Shown: positions 35,303 to 46,564 of the stretch, in pieces | Position numbering within the stretch: the stretch's first letter is position 1 | How the letters are laid out: the number at the start of each line of letters is the position of its first letter | From: Mastigamoeba balamuthi | Taxonomy: Eukaryota > Evosea > Mastigamoebida > Mastigamoebidae | Reading direction: 5' to 3' | NCBI GenBank assembly: GCA_902651635.1 | Contig: CACRSC010000074.1 | Span: 1 to 63,536 of the forward strand | Length of the DNA stretch: 63,536 nucleotides | Program-made: the position numbers and the translations under genes | The notes under the pieces: model-generated | Told to the model about the DNA's origin: nothing | The model's database searches: none | The model's input: only the letters and a program-made list of their open reading frames with translations

Positions 35303-36602
35303 GTGACTGGGTCAGAAGGCCGCACATGGTGCGTATTCACGTGCTGGCTTGACCAAATCGTCACTTCCTTGAAGGATTGGAAGAGGAGAGGCGGTTGTGC
35401 ACCGGTCGGTCCTGGACTACTGGGCACCACAACTCGATCAGGCACCGCGTCCCCCTGCGCATACAGAGGTGCAGTGCTTCAGAGGATACAGCAGCGCTGG
35501 TGAGTCACGCTGCGACAGGCACGCCCGCAGATGCCGAGAGTGCCTGCGGGGCTGTGGGGTCTGCCTGCAGGCGTGCGGCTGCTGTCTGGCCATGGTGGCA
35601 TGCCCCTGTCTGATCTGCATGCGAATGAACAAGCTGTACGGAATGAAGCAGGACTACCAGCCAAGCCTCGAGGAGCAGCTGGGCTCTTGGCACAACCAGT
35701 CCGTGGGGCTAGCCTCCGTTGGCCTCGTGTCTGCCGATAAAGATGGAAAGGACCACGCGGCATTTGATTCGTTCGGGGGCTTGCCTTCCGCTAGCCCTAT
35801 GGCGAATCAGGCCCCTGGTTCGGCGCGGGGTGGTGGTCGTGGTGGGGGTCGACCTCCACCAGCCCCTGTTCCAGCAAGCCGCACTGTGCCTGCACCAAAG
35901 CCAGTCCCTGCGAACGCTCAGCGCAAAGGGACGGAAGCTGGGCCAGCAGAACCGCCCCCTCCAGAGCCTCCGATGCCCCTGGAGCAATCTGCATCGGCTT
36001 CTGTCTCAGAATGCTACGACCACGAGACTAGAGAAGAGGATGTGCGGCAAAGCGGCAAGAAAGCGGATAGCCGGGGATCGCCATCGCAGCAGCAGCAGCA
36101 GCAGCAGCGGCCACTCTCGAAAGCACGCCGAGCACGGGAGCGCGATGTGGAGCGAGTAAAGGAGGAGGTGGAGTGCGCCAGGTCGGTGATGCGCCAGAAC
36201 ATCGAGGGCGCGGTGTCGAGGGGAGAGGAGCTGGAGTACCTGGAGCTCAAGAGCGCGGACCTGGCCATGGGGTCGCGGTCTTTCCTCAAACACGCGGAAT
36301 GCAAGAAGGGGGCCGCGTGCTTCATTGCCACAGCAGCGTATGGAAGCCCTCTGGACGCTCGGATCGACGTGCTCAGGGCGTTCCGAGACAACGTGCTGCT
36401 GCGTTGCGGGCCCGGCAGAGCCTTTGTGCGTGCGTACTACAGGACGTCGCCCCCCGTGGCCCGCTGGCTCAGCAGCAGGCCGCTCGCCCGCGCTATTGTC
36501 AGGGCGCTGCTGTGGCCCCTGGTGACCTTCATCGAGCGCCCCCACCTCCTGGCCCTCTTCGTGGTGGTAGCCGCGGTCGTTGTTGCTATTTTGACCGCAT
36601 GA
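31212..36602 (+). CDS. vault-PARP-like PARP-VIT-VWA protein with R-SNARE motif, CFI box and TM anchor (left copy)
   Basis: Exon one starts at 31212. The N-terminal region (about 31.5-31.9 kb) looks like a diverged WGR domain, followed by a helical PARP-regulatory-like region (FRAAAARLRAEGLATG). The PARP catalytic domain has all three triad positions: VLFHGTKPE (His), LGAGLYFAPDSGTCVKY (Tyr) and DHEFCVYRED (Glu). A VIT domain (GKYVFPLDP, SLGNIAPLTRVVVRIEY) and a VWA domain with DCSGSMS follow, then EIVALGVKYSLATSLTSF. At 35331 a GTGCGT donor joins in phase to GATTGG near 35376. This adds a Cys-rich stretch (CLRGCGVCLQACGCCLAMV), a Pro-rich linker, poly-Gln, an R-SNARE-like helix (SVMRQNIEGAVSRGEELEYL), a CFI box (CFIATAAYGSPLDARIDVLR) and a terminal TM. 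ADP-ribosyl transfer at a membrane is inferred. Confidence 0.8.
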
Positions 36603-36760
36603 GAAAAATCAGTTGACTCGGGATCTCCTCCGGAGCAATATGAAAGATCTAGATTCAAGATCTCATAGAATCTGGGGGCAAGATTTTTCGAAGAATCTCC
36701 CTACCTTAGAAAGAGACAACACAAGGCGTAGCACACACTCACAGAGACTCGACGTTGGAA
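36603..36760. other. short intergenic region with AT-rich palindromic motif
   Basis: The 158 bases between the left PARP stop and the CAND1 start contain GATCTAGATTC, AAGATCTCATAGAATCTGG and TTCGAAGAATC, another instance of the recurrent AT-rich motif. The stretch must contain both the PARP polyadenylation region and the CAND1 promoter. Confidence 0.5.
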
Positions 36761-39700
36761 ATGTCGTTCTCCATGAGCTCGATCCTCGAGAAGGCGCGTG
36801 CCCTCCTCCCCCTCCCCCGCCACCCCACAGCGCGCGCTCTCCCTGACGCTCGCGGTGTCTGTGCTCTCGTGGTGGGCTCCGCTGCGGTCGCTGGCGTCCC
36901 TCCCTCGGGGCAGATGGGGAACAGGGACAAGGACTACCGCTACATGGCGGCGTCGGACCTGTTCACGGAGCTCGAGAAGGAGACGTTCCGCGTCGACGCC
37001 GCCACGGAGCAGCGCCTCGCCACGGCGCTCCTCGCGCTCCTCAAGGACAACTCCAACAACATCCAGGAGCTCTCTGTCAAGTGGCACGCCCTCCCCTTGC
37101 CTCCGCGTCTCCTCGTACCTGCCCGACGCGCGCCGTGCTCGGGCGCCAACTAAAATCGGGCTGCGCTCTGCTGGGCGCCCTCTCTCTCTCTCTCTCTCTC
37201 TCTGTGGTTTGAAACCCAAACTCAATTCGACTCGCTTATTCGCGTTTAATTTTGTCGCGCTAACTACCCGACCGCAGCCTGGGGCCGTTCTCGCGCAAGG
37301 CCAAGGACACCGTGGTCATCGACGTCATGGAGCAGCTCTGCGGTGCGCACTCGGGCTCCCCACAGCCGTGGGGCCCCCCTCCGTCCCCCCCTTCTCCGAT
37401 TTGCGCGATCTGATTTGATTGATTGGGCGGTGCGTGGGGGTGCAGAGTCGATGGTCAACGAGAAGACGGACGAGCTGAGGGACATCTCCTGCATGGCGCT
37501 CAAGGCCATCGTCAACGCCTGCCCTCCCGAGTCGCCCACGCTGACCTCGTACATCCAGAAGAAGCTCGTCGCGCGCCTGCTGCCCTGCATCCAGACAGTG
37601 CGCCGCGCTCCCCCCGATTCCCGGGAATTGGGATTCCTCCCGCCACGTCACCCCTATCATCACGCCCCGCTTGCCTGCGTTGAGTCATCACTTTATTAAT
37701 TCCTGGGCCACCACAACAGCACACGCTGCCCGAGGTCAAGGGCTTCTGCGTCGACGTGCTCAACGACATTGTGACCAAGTTCGGCCGCGCGGTGGCCAGC
37801 GAGGCCGTGCTGGGCGCCGTGCTGCCGCAGCTGCGCTCGTCGGCCTCGATCCCGCGCAAGCGCGCGACGGCGTGCCTGAGCCTGCTGGCCGCCGTGCTGC
37901 CCGACGCGCTCTTCGCACAGCTCGTCGAGAAGCTCGTCGCGCAGCTGGGCGAGGCCGGGGCCAAGGCCGACCACGTGCGCGCCGCCGTGCAGTGCGTGAC
38001 GGCCGTGGCCAACGCCGCCGGGGCCCGCCTGGGGCGGTACCTCAAGACGCTGGCGCCCGCGGTGTCCAAGTGCTGCGAGAACCCCAAGTTCGACCAGGAC
38101 GACGAGCTGCGCGAGCACTGCTTCCTGGCGTTCGAGGCCATCGCGCTGCGCTGCCCCAAGGAGTGCGCGCCGTACGTCGAGGACATACTGGCGCTGGCGC
38201 TCAAGTACATCAAGTACGACCCCAACTACGCCGCCGACGAGGACGACGAGGACGACGGCGCCGAGTCGGAGGAGATGGAGACGGACGAGGCCGCCGGCGG
38301 CGAGGACGACGAGGACGAGGCCGACGCCAGCGACGACGACGACATGAGCTGGAAGGTGCGCCGCACGGCGGCCAAGTGCATCTCGGCCGTCATCGCCACG
38401 CGCGTCGACCTCCTCGAGGAGATGTACTCGCGTGTGGCGCCTGTGCTCGTCTCGCGGTTCCGCGAGCGCGAAGAGAACGTCAAGCTCGACGTGTTCCGCA
38501 CGTTCACGGACCTGCTGCGCCAGAGCGGCAGCTACGCCGAGCGCCTGCTCTCCGCCGACGCGGCCAAGCGCGTGGCCGCCGCGGCGACTGCGCTGGTGCC
38601 GCGCGTGGTCGCGGGGCTCACGCGGCAGCTGCGCGAGAAGTCGCTCAAGACGCGAGCTGGCGTGTTTGCGGTGCTCGTAGAGCTCGTGAACGCGCTGCCC
38701 GGGTCGCTCGTGGCGCACATTCCAGACGTTGTGCCGGGCGTCGTCGCGAGCGTCGCCGACAAGGCGAGCAACTCGAACCTGAAGCTCGAGGCGCTGACCT
38801 TCCTGCGCCTGCTGCTGAGCACGCACCCGCCGTCGGCGTTCCACAAGCATGCGGCCGAGATTGCCACTGCCGTCGTGCGGTCCATCAGCGACCCGTACTT
38901 CCGCATCAGCGCCGAGGCGCTGCGCGTGTCGTCGGAGCTCGCCGGGGCGCTGCAGGACGCGGGGGCCAGGGCGCAAGCCGAGGCGCTGCTCGCCGCGACG
39001 GTCGAGCAGCTCAAGAGGGCCGACGCAGACCAGGACGTCAAGGAGGCGGCGCTCAACTGCGTGGGGTCGCTCATGTCGGTGGCGCGCGAGATGCTCTCGC
39101 CTCAGGAGGCGTCTCAGAGCGTCGCGCTCATTGTCGACAGGCTGCGCAACGAGACCACGCGCCTCGTCGCCGCCCGCGTCATCGCCAAGGTCACCGTTTC
39201 CTCTAAGGTACAAACAACCACGGCACAAAACGCGCAGCAGCGCATCCCTCGCCCAGCCTTGTTTTTCTCCTTGCGTGGAGCTCCCTGAATAACCGTTGAG
39301 ACTCCCACGCGCCGGCTGCTTCTGCGCAATCTTGTGCTCAAGGGTGCATCTGTCCGTCAAAGCCAAGGCCCTTCACGCGCGTTAGTTCAAGCGTGTGCGT
39401 GTAGAGCACAGGCGCCGGGAGGAAAGAGAGGCGCAGGCGCCTCGCTCACGGACACGTCACCGACTGTTTTCTCTCGCGGTTCCTGACCCGACTCCCGGCT
39501 CTCCCGCGCAGGACGATGTGGCACCGGTGGTGGCGGACGCTGGGTCTGAGCTCGCGACGCTGCTGCGCAAGAGCAACCGCCCGCTGCGCCTCGCGGCAAT
39601 CGCGGCGCTCTCGGCGCTCTTTGAGCACGCGGGGGCGTCTGCGCCGGCGACGCTGTTCTCGCAGGTGGTCGTCGAGCTCTCGTCGCTCATCTCGGACTCG

Positions 39701-41414
39701 GACCTGCAGCTCGCGTACCTCTCGCTGCAGCTCGCCTGCCAGATCTACCGCGGCCCCGGCGTGTCGTCTGTCGCGGGCCCGCTGGTCGAGAAGCTGCTGC
39801 CCTCGGCGCTGGAGCTGACCAAGAGCAGCCTGCTGCAGGGCACCGCACTGACGGCGCTGCAGTCGCTCTTCTCGGAGCTCGCAGCAGCGCCGCTTAAGTC
39901 GCTCTCGTACGAGGCGCTCGTCGAGCAGCTGCTGCGCAAGGCCTCGGAGGCCCCCAAGACGGCGCTGCCCGTCATCGCGCAGTGCGTCGCCGCTGCGACG
40001 GCGGCCGCCAAGCCCGCGCAGCGCGAGGCGTCGGTCAACCGGTTCATCAAGGACGTCAACAAGGGCAAGGACGACGTCGCCAAGGTCGTCGCTCTGCTGT
40101 GCCTTAGCGAGACAGGCCGCCGCGCGAGCCTCGCGGGGCACAGCGAGGCGCTGCTGGCGGCTCTCGGGGCGGCGCTCGACAGCGGCAGCGAGGACGTGCG
40201 CCAGGCGGCGTCGCTGGCGCTGGGCGGCGTGACCGTGGGCTGCATGGAGAAGTTCCTGGGGTTCGTGCTCGAGCAGATCTCGTCCAAGCCCGCGCGGCAG
40301 TACCTGCTGCTGCACTCGCTGCGCGTGATCATCACCGACGGCGCCGCCGGGGCCTCTCTGCTGCGCCCGTACCTGAGCCCCGTGCTGAAGCTGCTCTTCT
40401 CGCACTGCGAGGACGAGGACGAGGGCACGCGCGGCGTCGTCAGCGAGTGCCTCGGCCGCCTGGCGCTGCTCTGCCCGCAGGAGGTCGAGCCCGAGATACA
40501 CGCGCGTCTGGGTGCCAAGAGCGCGCACTCGCGGTCGACGGCGGTCGGCGCGCTGCGGTACGCGGTGATCGACGCGGACCACCCCGTCGACGCGGCCATC
40601 GGGGCGCACGTGCAGGACTACCTGGCGCTGCTCTCGGACGCGGACCTCAACGTGCGCAAGTCGACGCTGCTGGCGCTCAACTTTGTGGCGCACCACAAGG
40701 CCAAGCTCGTGCGCGGCGTGCTGGGCCAGTGCATGCCGCTGATCTACCAGGAGACGCGCATCAACCCCGCGCTCATCCGCGAGGTCGACCTGGGGCCCTT
40801 CAAGCACAAGGTCGACGACGGGCTCGAGACGCGCAAGAGCGCGTTCGAGTGCCTGTACACGCTGATTGACGTGGCGCTCGACAAGATCGAGATGGTGCCG
40901 TTCCTGCAGCACGTCAGCCAGGGCCTCTCGGACCACTACGACATCAAGCTGCTCTCGCACCTCACCGTCGCCAGGCTCGCCAACGCCGCCGGCCCCCTCA
41001 TCTTCGAGGGCCTCGACCTCCTCGTCGAGCCCCTCCGCGACGTCATCACCACCAAGGCACGCTCCAACCCTTTTCAATTCATTAATTATCAACTGATTTG
41101 TGAGAAATTAACTCTCGAGTTTCATGCCTCGTGCAACCAATCAATTGACCATGGACCTGCAATAGGCCAAGGACCAGGCGGTGAAGCAGGAGGTGGAGCG
41201 CAACGACGAGCTCGTGCGCAGCGCGCTGCGTGTGGTGGCGGCGATTGCGCGCGTGCCGGGGGCGGACGGGGTGATCAAGTTCCGCGACTTTGTGAGGCAG
41301 GTGGTGATGTCGCCCGAGTACGCGGACAAGTACAAGGAGGTGTCCAAGGAGGCCGACGCACCCACGGCCGACTTTGATGCCGGCATGGCCGACCACATGG
41401 ACACGAGCTCGTGA
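36761..41414 (+). CDS. CAND1 (TIP120), cullin-associated NEDD8-dissociated protein
   Basis: This is a HEAT-repeat protein of the CAND1 family, which binds unneddylated cullins and exchanges substrate receptors of SCF-type ubiquitin ligases. The start at 36761 gives MSFSMSSILEK. A GC-AG intron (36794-36913) then joins to MGNRDKDYRYMAASDLFTEL, which fits the family N-terminus. Further hallmarks are NSNLKLEALTFLRLLLSTHP, an acidic insert (about 38.24-38.34 kb) before SWKVRRTAAKCI, LVRGVLGQCMPLIYQET, VDLGPFKHKVDDGLE TRKSAFE (TIP120 C-terminal domain) and ending in MADHMDTSS. There are about seven introns, some carrying a TC microsatellite (near 37177-37202). Length is close to the usual 1200 or so residues. 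It sits between two inverted PARP genes and runs convergent with the right one, leaving 93 bases between stops. Confidence 0.93.
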
Positions 41415-41507
41415 AGACTCTGGCGCACACGCACCCTAACTTGTTCTTTCCGTTCGGCCTTCCAATTACTTGTTTGATGCTTCTTTGTGTCCGCGGGGGA
41501 TTGGGGC

Positions 41508-44500
41508 TCACATGATAGCAACCGCGGCAACTGCAATCAGCATGACTACCACAGCGCCGGTAACGAGCACGAAGAGCCGGGGCTGCTCGAGGCACACCAC
41601 CAACGGCCACAGCAGAGCCCTGACCACAGCGCGGGCGAGCGGCCTGCTGCTGAGCCAGCGGGCCACGGGGGGCGACGTCCTGTAGTACGCACGCACGAAG
41701 GCTCTGCCGGGCCCGCAACGCAGCAGCACGTTGTCTCGGAACGCCCTGAGTACGTCGATCCGTGGGTCCAATGGGCTCCCGTACGCTGCCGTGGCAATGA
41801 AGCAACCGAAACCGCTGATTTTGTGTCGCTCGGGTGCGCCGCGCAGTGGGATAATCTTAATCTCATCGCCCCGTGGCTCGACACATTCGACGCTCGGTCC
41901 TGACACTGACCTGCTACGGTCCACCTCCTCATCCACACTACTCCGCTCACGGTAGTAACGAGCACGCATCAGTGCCTGCCGCCCAGGTCCCCAATCAGAG
42001 GAGCCTCTCGATGAGATACTCGGGGACTGGCTCTGTTCTCCGCTGTGGCTTGGGCTGTAGAATTCCTCGCTCCCGTCGAACACAGGCTGGTGCTTGTGCG
42101 TCAGAGACCAACAGAAGAGGCAAGCCCTCGCGCAGGCACATAAGCAGTACATGCAACAGCAACAACACTGCACGCAGATCGTAGAGGCCGGATCCGAATT
42201 CCAGAAATTCTCCTCCTCGGGCTCTGCTTGATGTTCGTTGACGAGCTGGGGTGCCCAGTAGTCCATTACTGACTGGTGCTCAACCGCCTCGCCTCCACCA
42301 ATCCTACTCACAGGCCGGAAGTGCTGAGATACGTTCTATACAGGATGGGACGGACATAGAAGCTTACCATACACACACACCAGGCTTCATTGAGGTCTGG
42401 GAGTCTGACACGGGGATGGTCTCCCAGATGCTAATGTGGGGAATCTCGTCCACCACAACTCCGCTGGCGATCTCGCTCAGGTCCGGAGTGGCTGGCAGCT
42501 GTCCTTCCCTGCTGGTTTGGGGCCGTCAGCTCCGGTCCCACCGGTCCTGTTGTCACCCTCTCTTCTGTGCCTCGGAGCGCTCCTCAACCCCGATGAACGA
42601 CGTGAGGGATGTTGCGAGCGAGTACTTGACACCCAGCGCGACTATCTCGGGCTTCCTCTGTTGTCTGGGGTCAACGCGTGCCCCGCAGAGAACAGCCGCA
42701 CCCTCTCTTTTTCGGCCTGTCGCTGCGCCTCGTCCCCTTGGGTGTTGCCGCTCTCCCAGTCCCTGCCGTCGCGCGGTGTGCGGTGTCAGCAGGGCCGGAA
42801 TGGCCAGAGTGGAGTGGACCTTGCCACGGCCTTTGCGCACAGCCGATGGACAACAAGCCCCTTTGTCAGGGTCGCCGGGGACGCCGACACGACGGCCTGG
42901 AAGCTCTGCAGCTCCGACGACGTGTGCGCTGTCAGCCTCAGCGACACACACTCCCTCGGGATGAACCCGTAGATCTGAGGGGAGGGAGGGGGAGCAGGGG
43001 TCAGCTCCGCGGGATGGGCCGGCCACACCCACGATTGTCCTCTCGTTGCTGAAGAGCGTCGTGACGCGCTGCGGGGCCTGCTCGACGTCGCACACACGGC
43101 CCCCGAGGTCCAGCCACTCCACGCTCACCTGCCCCAGCGACGCCTGCCGCGCCCTCGCGAGCTGCTTGGCGTGCTGGTCCCGCCACGGGCTGCCTCTGCC
43201 CACGAACTCGGCCGCCCCGCAGCCCGCCCGGGCCAGCGTCTCGACGTTGTGCCTGTCGGGGTCGGGGCCCATGCCCAGCGACAACACCCGGGTCCTGTTG
43301 CCGGGCCTACCGCAGTGCCTGCCCACGGCGGCGTGGACGTGGGCGTCGCCGGTGTAGTGCCCGTCGGTGACGACGAAGACGTTTGTGTCCCACTGGGCCT
43401 CGTCCCTGCACTCGACCTCGAGGAACAGCGCCTGCAGCGCGTGGAACAGCCCGCCGCTGCTCCCCATGTTCGCGCCGATGCCTGCGTGCGACGCACGGAC
43501 CCGGACCCTGAGGCGAGGGGGGAAGGTGGAGGGGGAGAGGGGAGCGGGAAGCAAAGGAGGACACACCCTGGATGAAAGCCTCGGCCCTGGCGGAGCTGCG
43601 CGGGGTCATCCGCACAGAGCCCATGAAGCAGGACTCGAAGGACGAGCCAAAGGCGAACACGTTGATGAGGCCCAGGTCGGGGGCGCCCTGGAGCAGGGCG
43701 CGGGCCATGGCGCGGGCGTCGGCGAGGCACGCCGACATGGAGCCCGAGCAGTCGACCACCACGACGGACTCGGCCGCGGCGTCCTCGGCGGCGTCGAGCT
43801 GCGGGTACAGCACCGCCATGGCGGCGCGCCCGCCGGCCGGCGACTCCTCGACCCACAGCGACGGGGCCCGGGCGCTCTCGGCGCGGACCACGAGCACAAA
43901 GTCCGAGGCCGGGGGCCCCTCGCCGTCGGGCCACCTCACCGTGGCCCTGGTGGCCGCACGCTTGACGGCCACGGGGTGCGTCGGCGACGCCACCTGGCGG
44001 ATGGGCGTGGGCATGCACACGGCCACCTCCAACCCGAACGCCGTGGACGCGGTGGTGCGCGCCAGGGCTGTGCCCGTGGCCGACTGCGTCTGCGCCCCGA
44101 ACCCCGCCAGCCGCCGCCGGGGCGCCAGGGCCACGGGCAGCGTCCACCTGCGCGCGTCGGCCCCGCAGGCCTCGAGCTCCGCGACGTACTCGATGCGGAC
44201 GACGACGCGGGTGAGCGGGGCGATGTTTCCCAGCGACAGCGCGAAGGTGCTGTCGGCGGCCTCGTCGAGGAGGTACGCCCCGTCGCCGCGTGCCACGGCC
44301 TCCCGGAACTCCCTGCGCGCCGCCTCCTTCTCCTTCACGACGCCCACGACCCGCCTGTCGTTGACGTGCGCCTCGAAGCCCGTCACGGCCGCCCGCGGGT
44401 CGAGCGGGAACACGTACTTGCCCTCGATGGCGGCGGCCGTCGTGTTGGCGAACTGCTGCAGCACCACCACGTGCGCCACCGCGTCCACCAGCCTCGCCCG

Positions 44501-46551
44501 CACGCTCGCCGCCTCCATCGGCACGTCTGCGCCCCCGGCAGCCACGATCCCGCAGAACTGCGGCGCCTTGGCTCCCTGGGCCGCCTGCTGCCCCCTGCTC
44601 TCGTCTGGCGCCCTCTGCTGCCTCGTGAACCCCGCAAGCGCGCCGGCACCGGCGCCAGCGACCGTCGGCGGTGGCACCCGGACAGCGGTGGCGGGGACCC
44701 CGTCGTCGGGGACAGCGAACTCGACGAGGTACTTGACAAACTGCTGGTCCTCGCGGTAGACGCAGAACTCGTGGTCGGCGAAGGGGCCCCCGAAGGCGTG
44801 CACGCTGTCGTAGCCCTCGGGGGCCTCTGCGAGCTCGGGACGCGGAGCCCGGACGTCGAGGGCCCTGCCCAGGGCGACCTGGCACACGCACAGGAACCGC
44901 GACCCCGTGCCTGCGAGGGGCGCCGTGTACTTGACGCACGTCCCGCTGTCGGGGGCGAAGTACAGCCCGGCGCCCAGGTCGCCCGCGTTGGTCCGCACAG
45001 CCCCGAGCAGCCCGGCCGACACCTCGGGCAGGCGGAGGCCGTGGGCCAGGATGCCCACCACGCTCTCCGGCTTGGTGCCGTGGAACAGCACCCGCGAGTT
45101 GCCCAGCCCCCTCGCCGCGAACGCCTCGAACACCGCCGCCTTGCGCACCGCGAACACGTTGCGCACCTGCACCCCAGCCGCCGCCGCCCCGCTGCCGCCG
45201 CGCACCATGCTGGCCACCGTCTCGTGCTTGGGTGATGGGGGTGGGGGAGGGGAGAGGGTACCCCTGCGTCAGAGCGGGGGGCTTCTGAGCTGCTGTGCGG
45301 GGGGCACAGGCACCTCCTGGGACTCGGGGGAGAGCCACTCGACGTCGCACGAGAGCGACAGGTACAGCGCGTCCACGTCGTCCTCGCCCGACGCGCCGCC
45401 CCCCGCGTCGATGTCGGGGGCGCCCTCGCCGCACGCCGCCAGGTCGCCGAGCAGCGCGCAGGCCTCGAAGGACCTCTCGAGCGACTCTGCGCTGAGGTCG
45501 CCAGCGCCGGCGGCGAGGGGCAGCGCCTGCGCGAGGTCGGGCGCCAGAGCCCGCGCGGAGCCCTCGTCGCCCCGCGCCAGAGCGTCGCGCATGCGGCGGA
45601 GCACCGCGACGGCCCTGTGCAGGTCGCCAGCGGGGCAGCCCGTGGCCAGCCCCTCTGCGCGGAGCCTCGCCGCCGCTGCCCGGAAGCTGCGCGGGCAGCG
45701 CTGAGCTCAGTCGGGGGCACCGCACAGTTGCACAGCCCCACAGCCCCACAGCCCCACAGCCACACAGACGCACAGACGCACAGCCGCACAGCCCCCACGC
45801 CCCCCACGGCCAGACGCACACAGAGAGCAGCAGAGCGCGGACGGGCTGCGGCAGCACAGACGCCAGGGCCCCCGCTGCGGGCGAGGGGGCGCCGGCGATG
45901 CGGGAGAGGCGGGAGCAGCGGTGGAGGGGCCCCGTGCGCTCGCGGAGCAGCGAGGCCAGCACAGCCAGCGCCTCAGCCATCGTCGCCGCGTGCACTGCAC
46001 ACCCCGTCGTCGCCGACCCCTGCCCCACACGCTGCTGCTGCCCCTGCGACTCCACCCACGCGACCCTGAACGACCGCGGTGACGTGGCAGTGACGTGGAC
46101 CTCGGCGGTGACGAGGCCGCCGCGTGGCGTCAGCGAGCTCCCTGCGCGCCACCACAAAGTCCTCGCCGAACTGGGGGCGCGGGCTGTGGCCCTCGGGCGG
46201 GTACGGGTACGCCTGTGCGTCGTGGCAACGACACAAGACGACGCACACGTCAGAAAGACCTCTTCGGAGAATCCGGATACGTGATTCGCGGGCAACAGAT
46301 TCTCCGGGAAATCTGGATCTGAGGTCCGCGGACAAGGGGAGGCAGAGAGAAGAACAGAAGGAGAGAGAGAGAGAGAAGAAGAAGAGAGGAGGAGAGGAGC
46401 GCACGGGAAAGCTGTGGTGAAACCAGGAGCCGAGGACCAGGCGGTCGCAGAGGGCAGTGTCGTCGTGGACGCGGACGGCAGAGGTGCTGGCCAGGGCCGG
46501 GGGAGGGTTCAGGGGCAGGGGGCGCACCCCCTCCATCGTGACCTCGGCCAT
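41508..46551 (-). CDS. vault-PARP-like PARP-VIT-VWA protein with CFI box and TM anchor (right copy)
   Basis: This is the inverted counterpart of the left gene, starting at 46551. PARP, VIT and VWA exons are almost identical, including the His-Tyr-Glu triad and DCSGSMS. After DSQ the sequence differs, but a GTAAGC donor near 42346 joins in the same phase to the exon starting GATTGG near 42300, again leading to DYWAPQL. The tail has its own Cys-rich run (CVQCCCCCMYCLCACARACL). A stretch aligning without gaps to the left SNARE motif follows, but with several prolines and lost heptads. It ends in the CFI box (CFIATAAYGSPLDPRIDVLR) and a TM helix. Near 46137 this copy lacks two bases relative to the left one in the WGR-like exon, which shifts the frame. 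The N-terminal domain may thus be lost or made from another start. Confidence 0.75.
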
Positions 46552-46564
46552 CCCTCTCAGACCT
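42397..46564 (-). repeat. right arm of the 4.1-kb inverted duplication
   Basis: This arm matches 31200-35302 in inverted orientation. The arms enclose CAND1 and both PARP tails. Coding identity is very high, while the first two introns differ by a GA/CT microsatellite (near 46352-46390) and by a minisatellite of GGCTGTG-type units (about 45725-45800). Near-identical exons with diverged introns and tails point to gene conversion after duplication. Confidence 0.9.

Noticed and set aside
37696-39366. A 556-residue minus-strand frame opposite CAND1
   Set aside because: His/Arg/Leu-rich shadow of the CAND1 exons without domain features.
43125-46295. A 1056-residue open frame on the minus strand
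   Set aside because: It is Arg/Gly-rich shadow coding opposite the phase of the PARP-VIT-VWA exons; the real frame shows domain motifs and is the one kept between the two copies.
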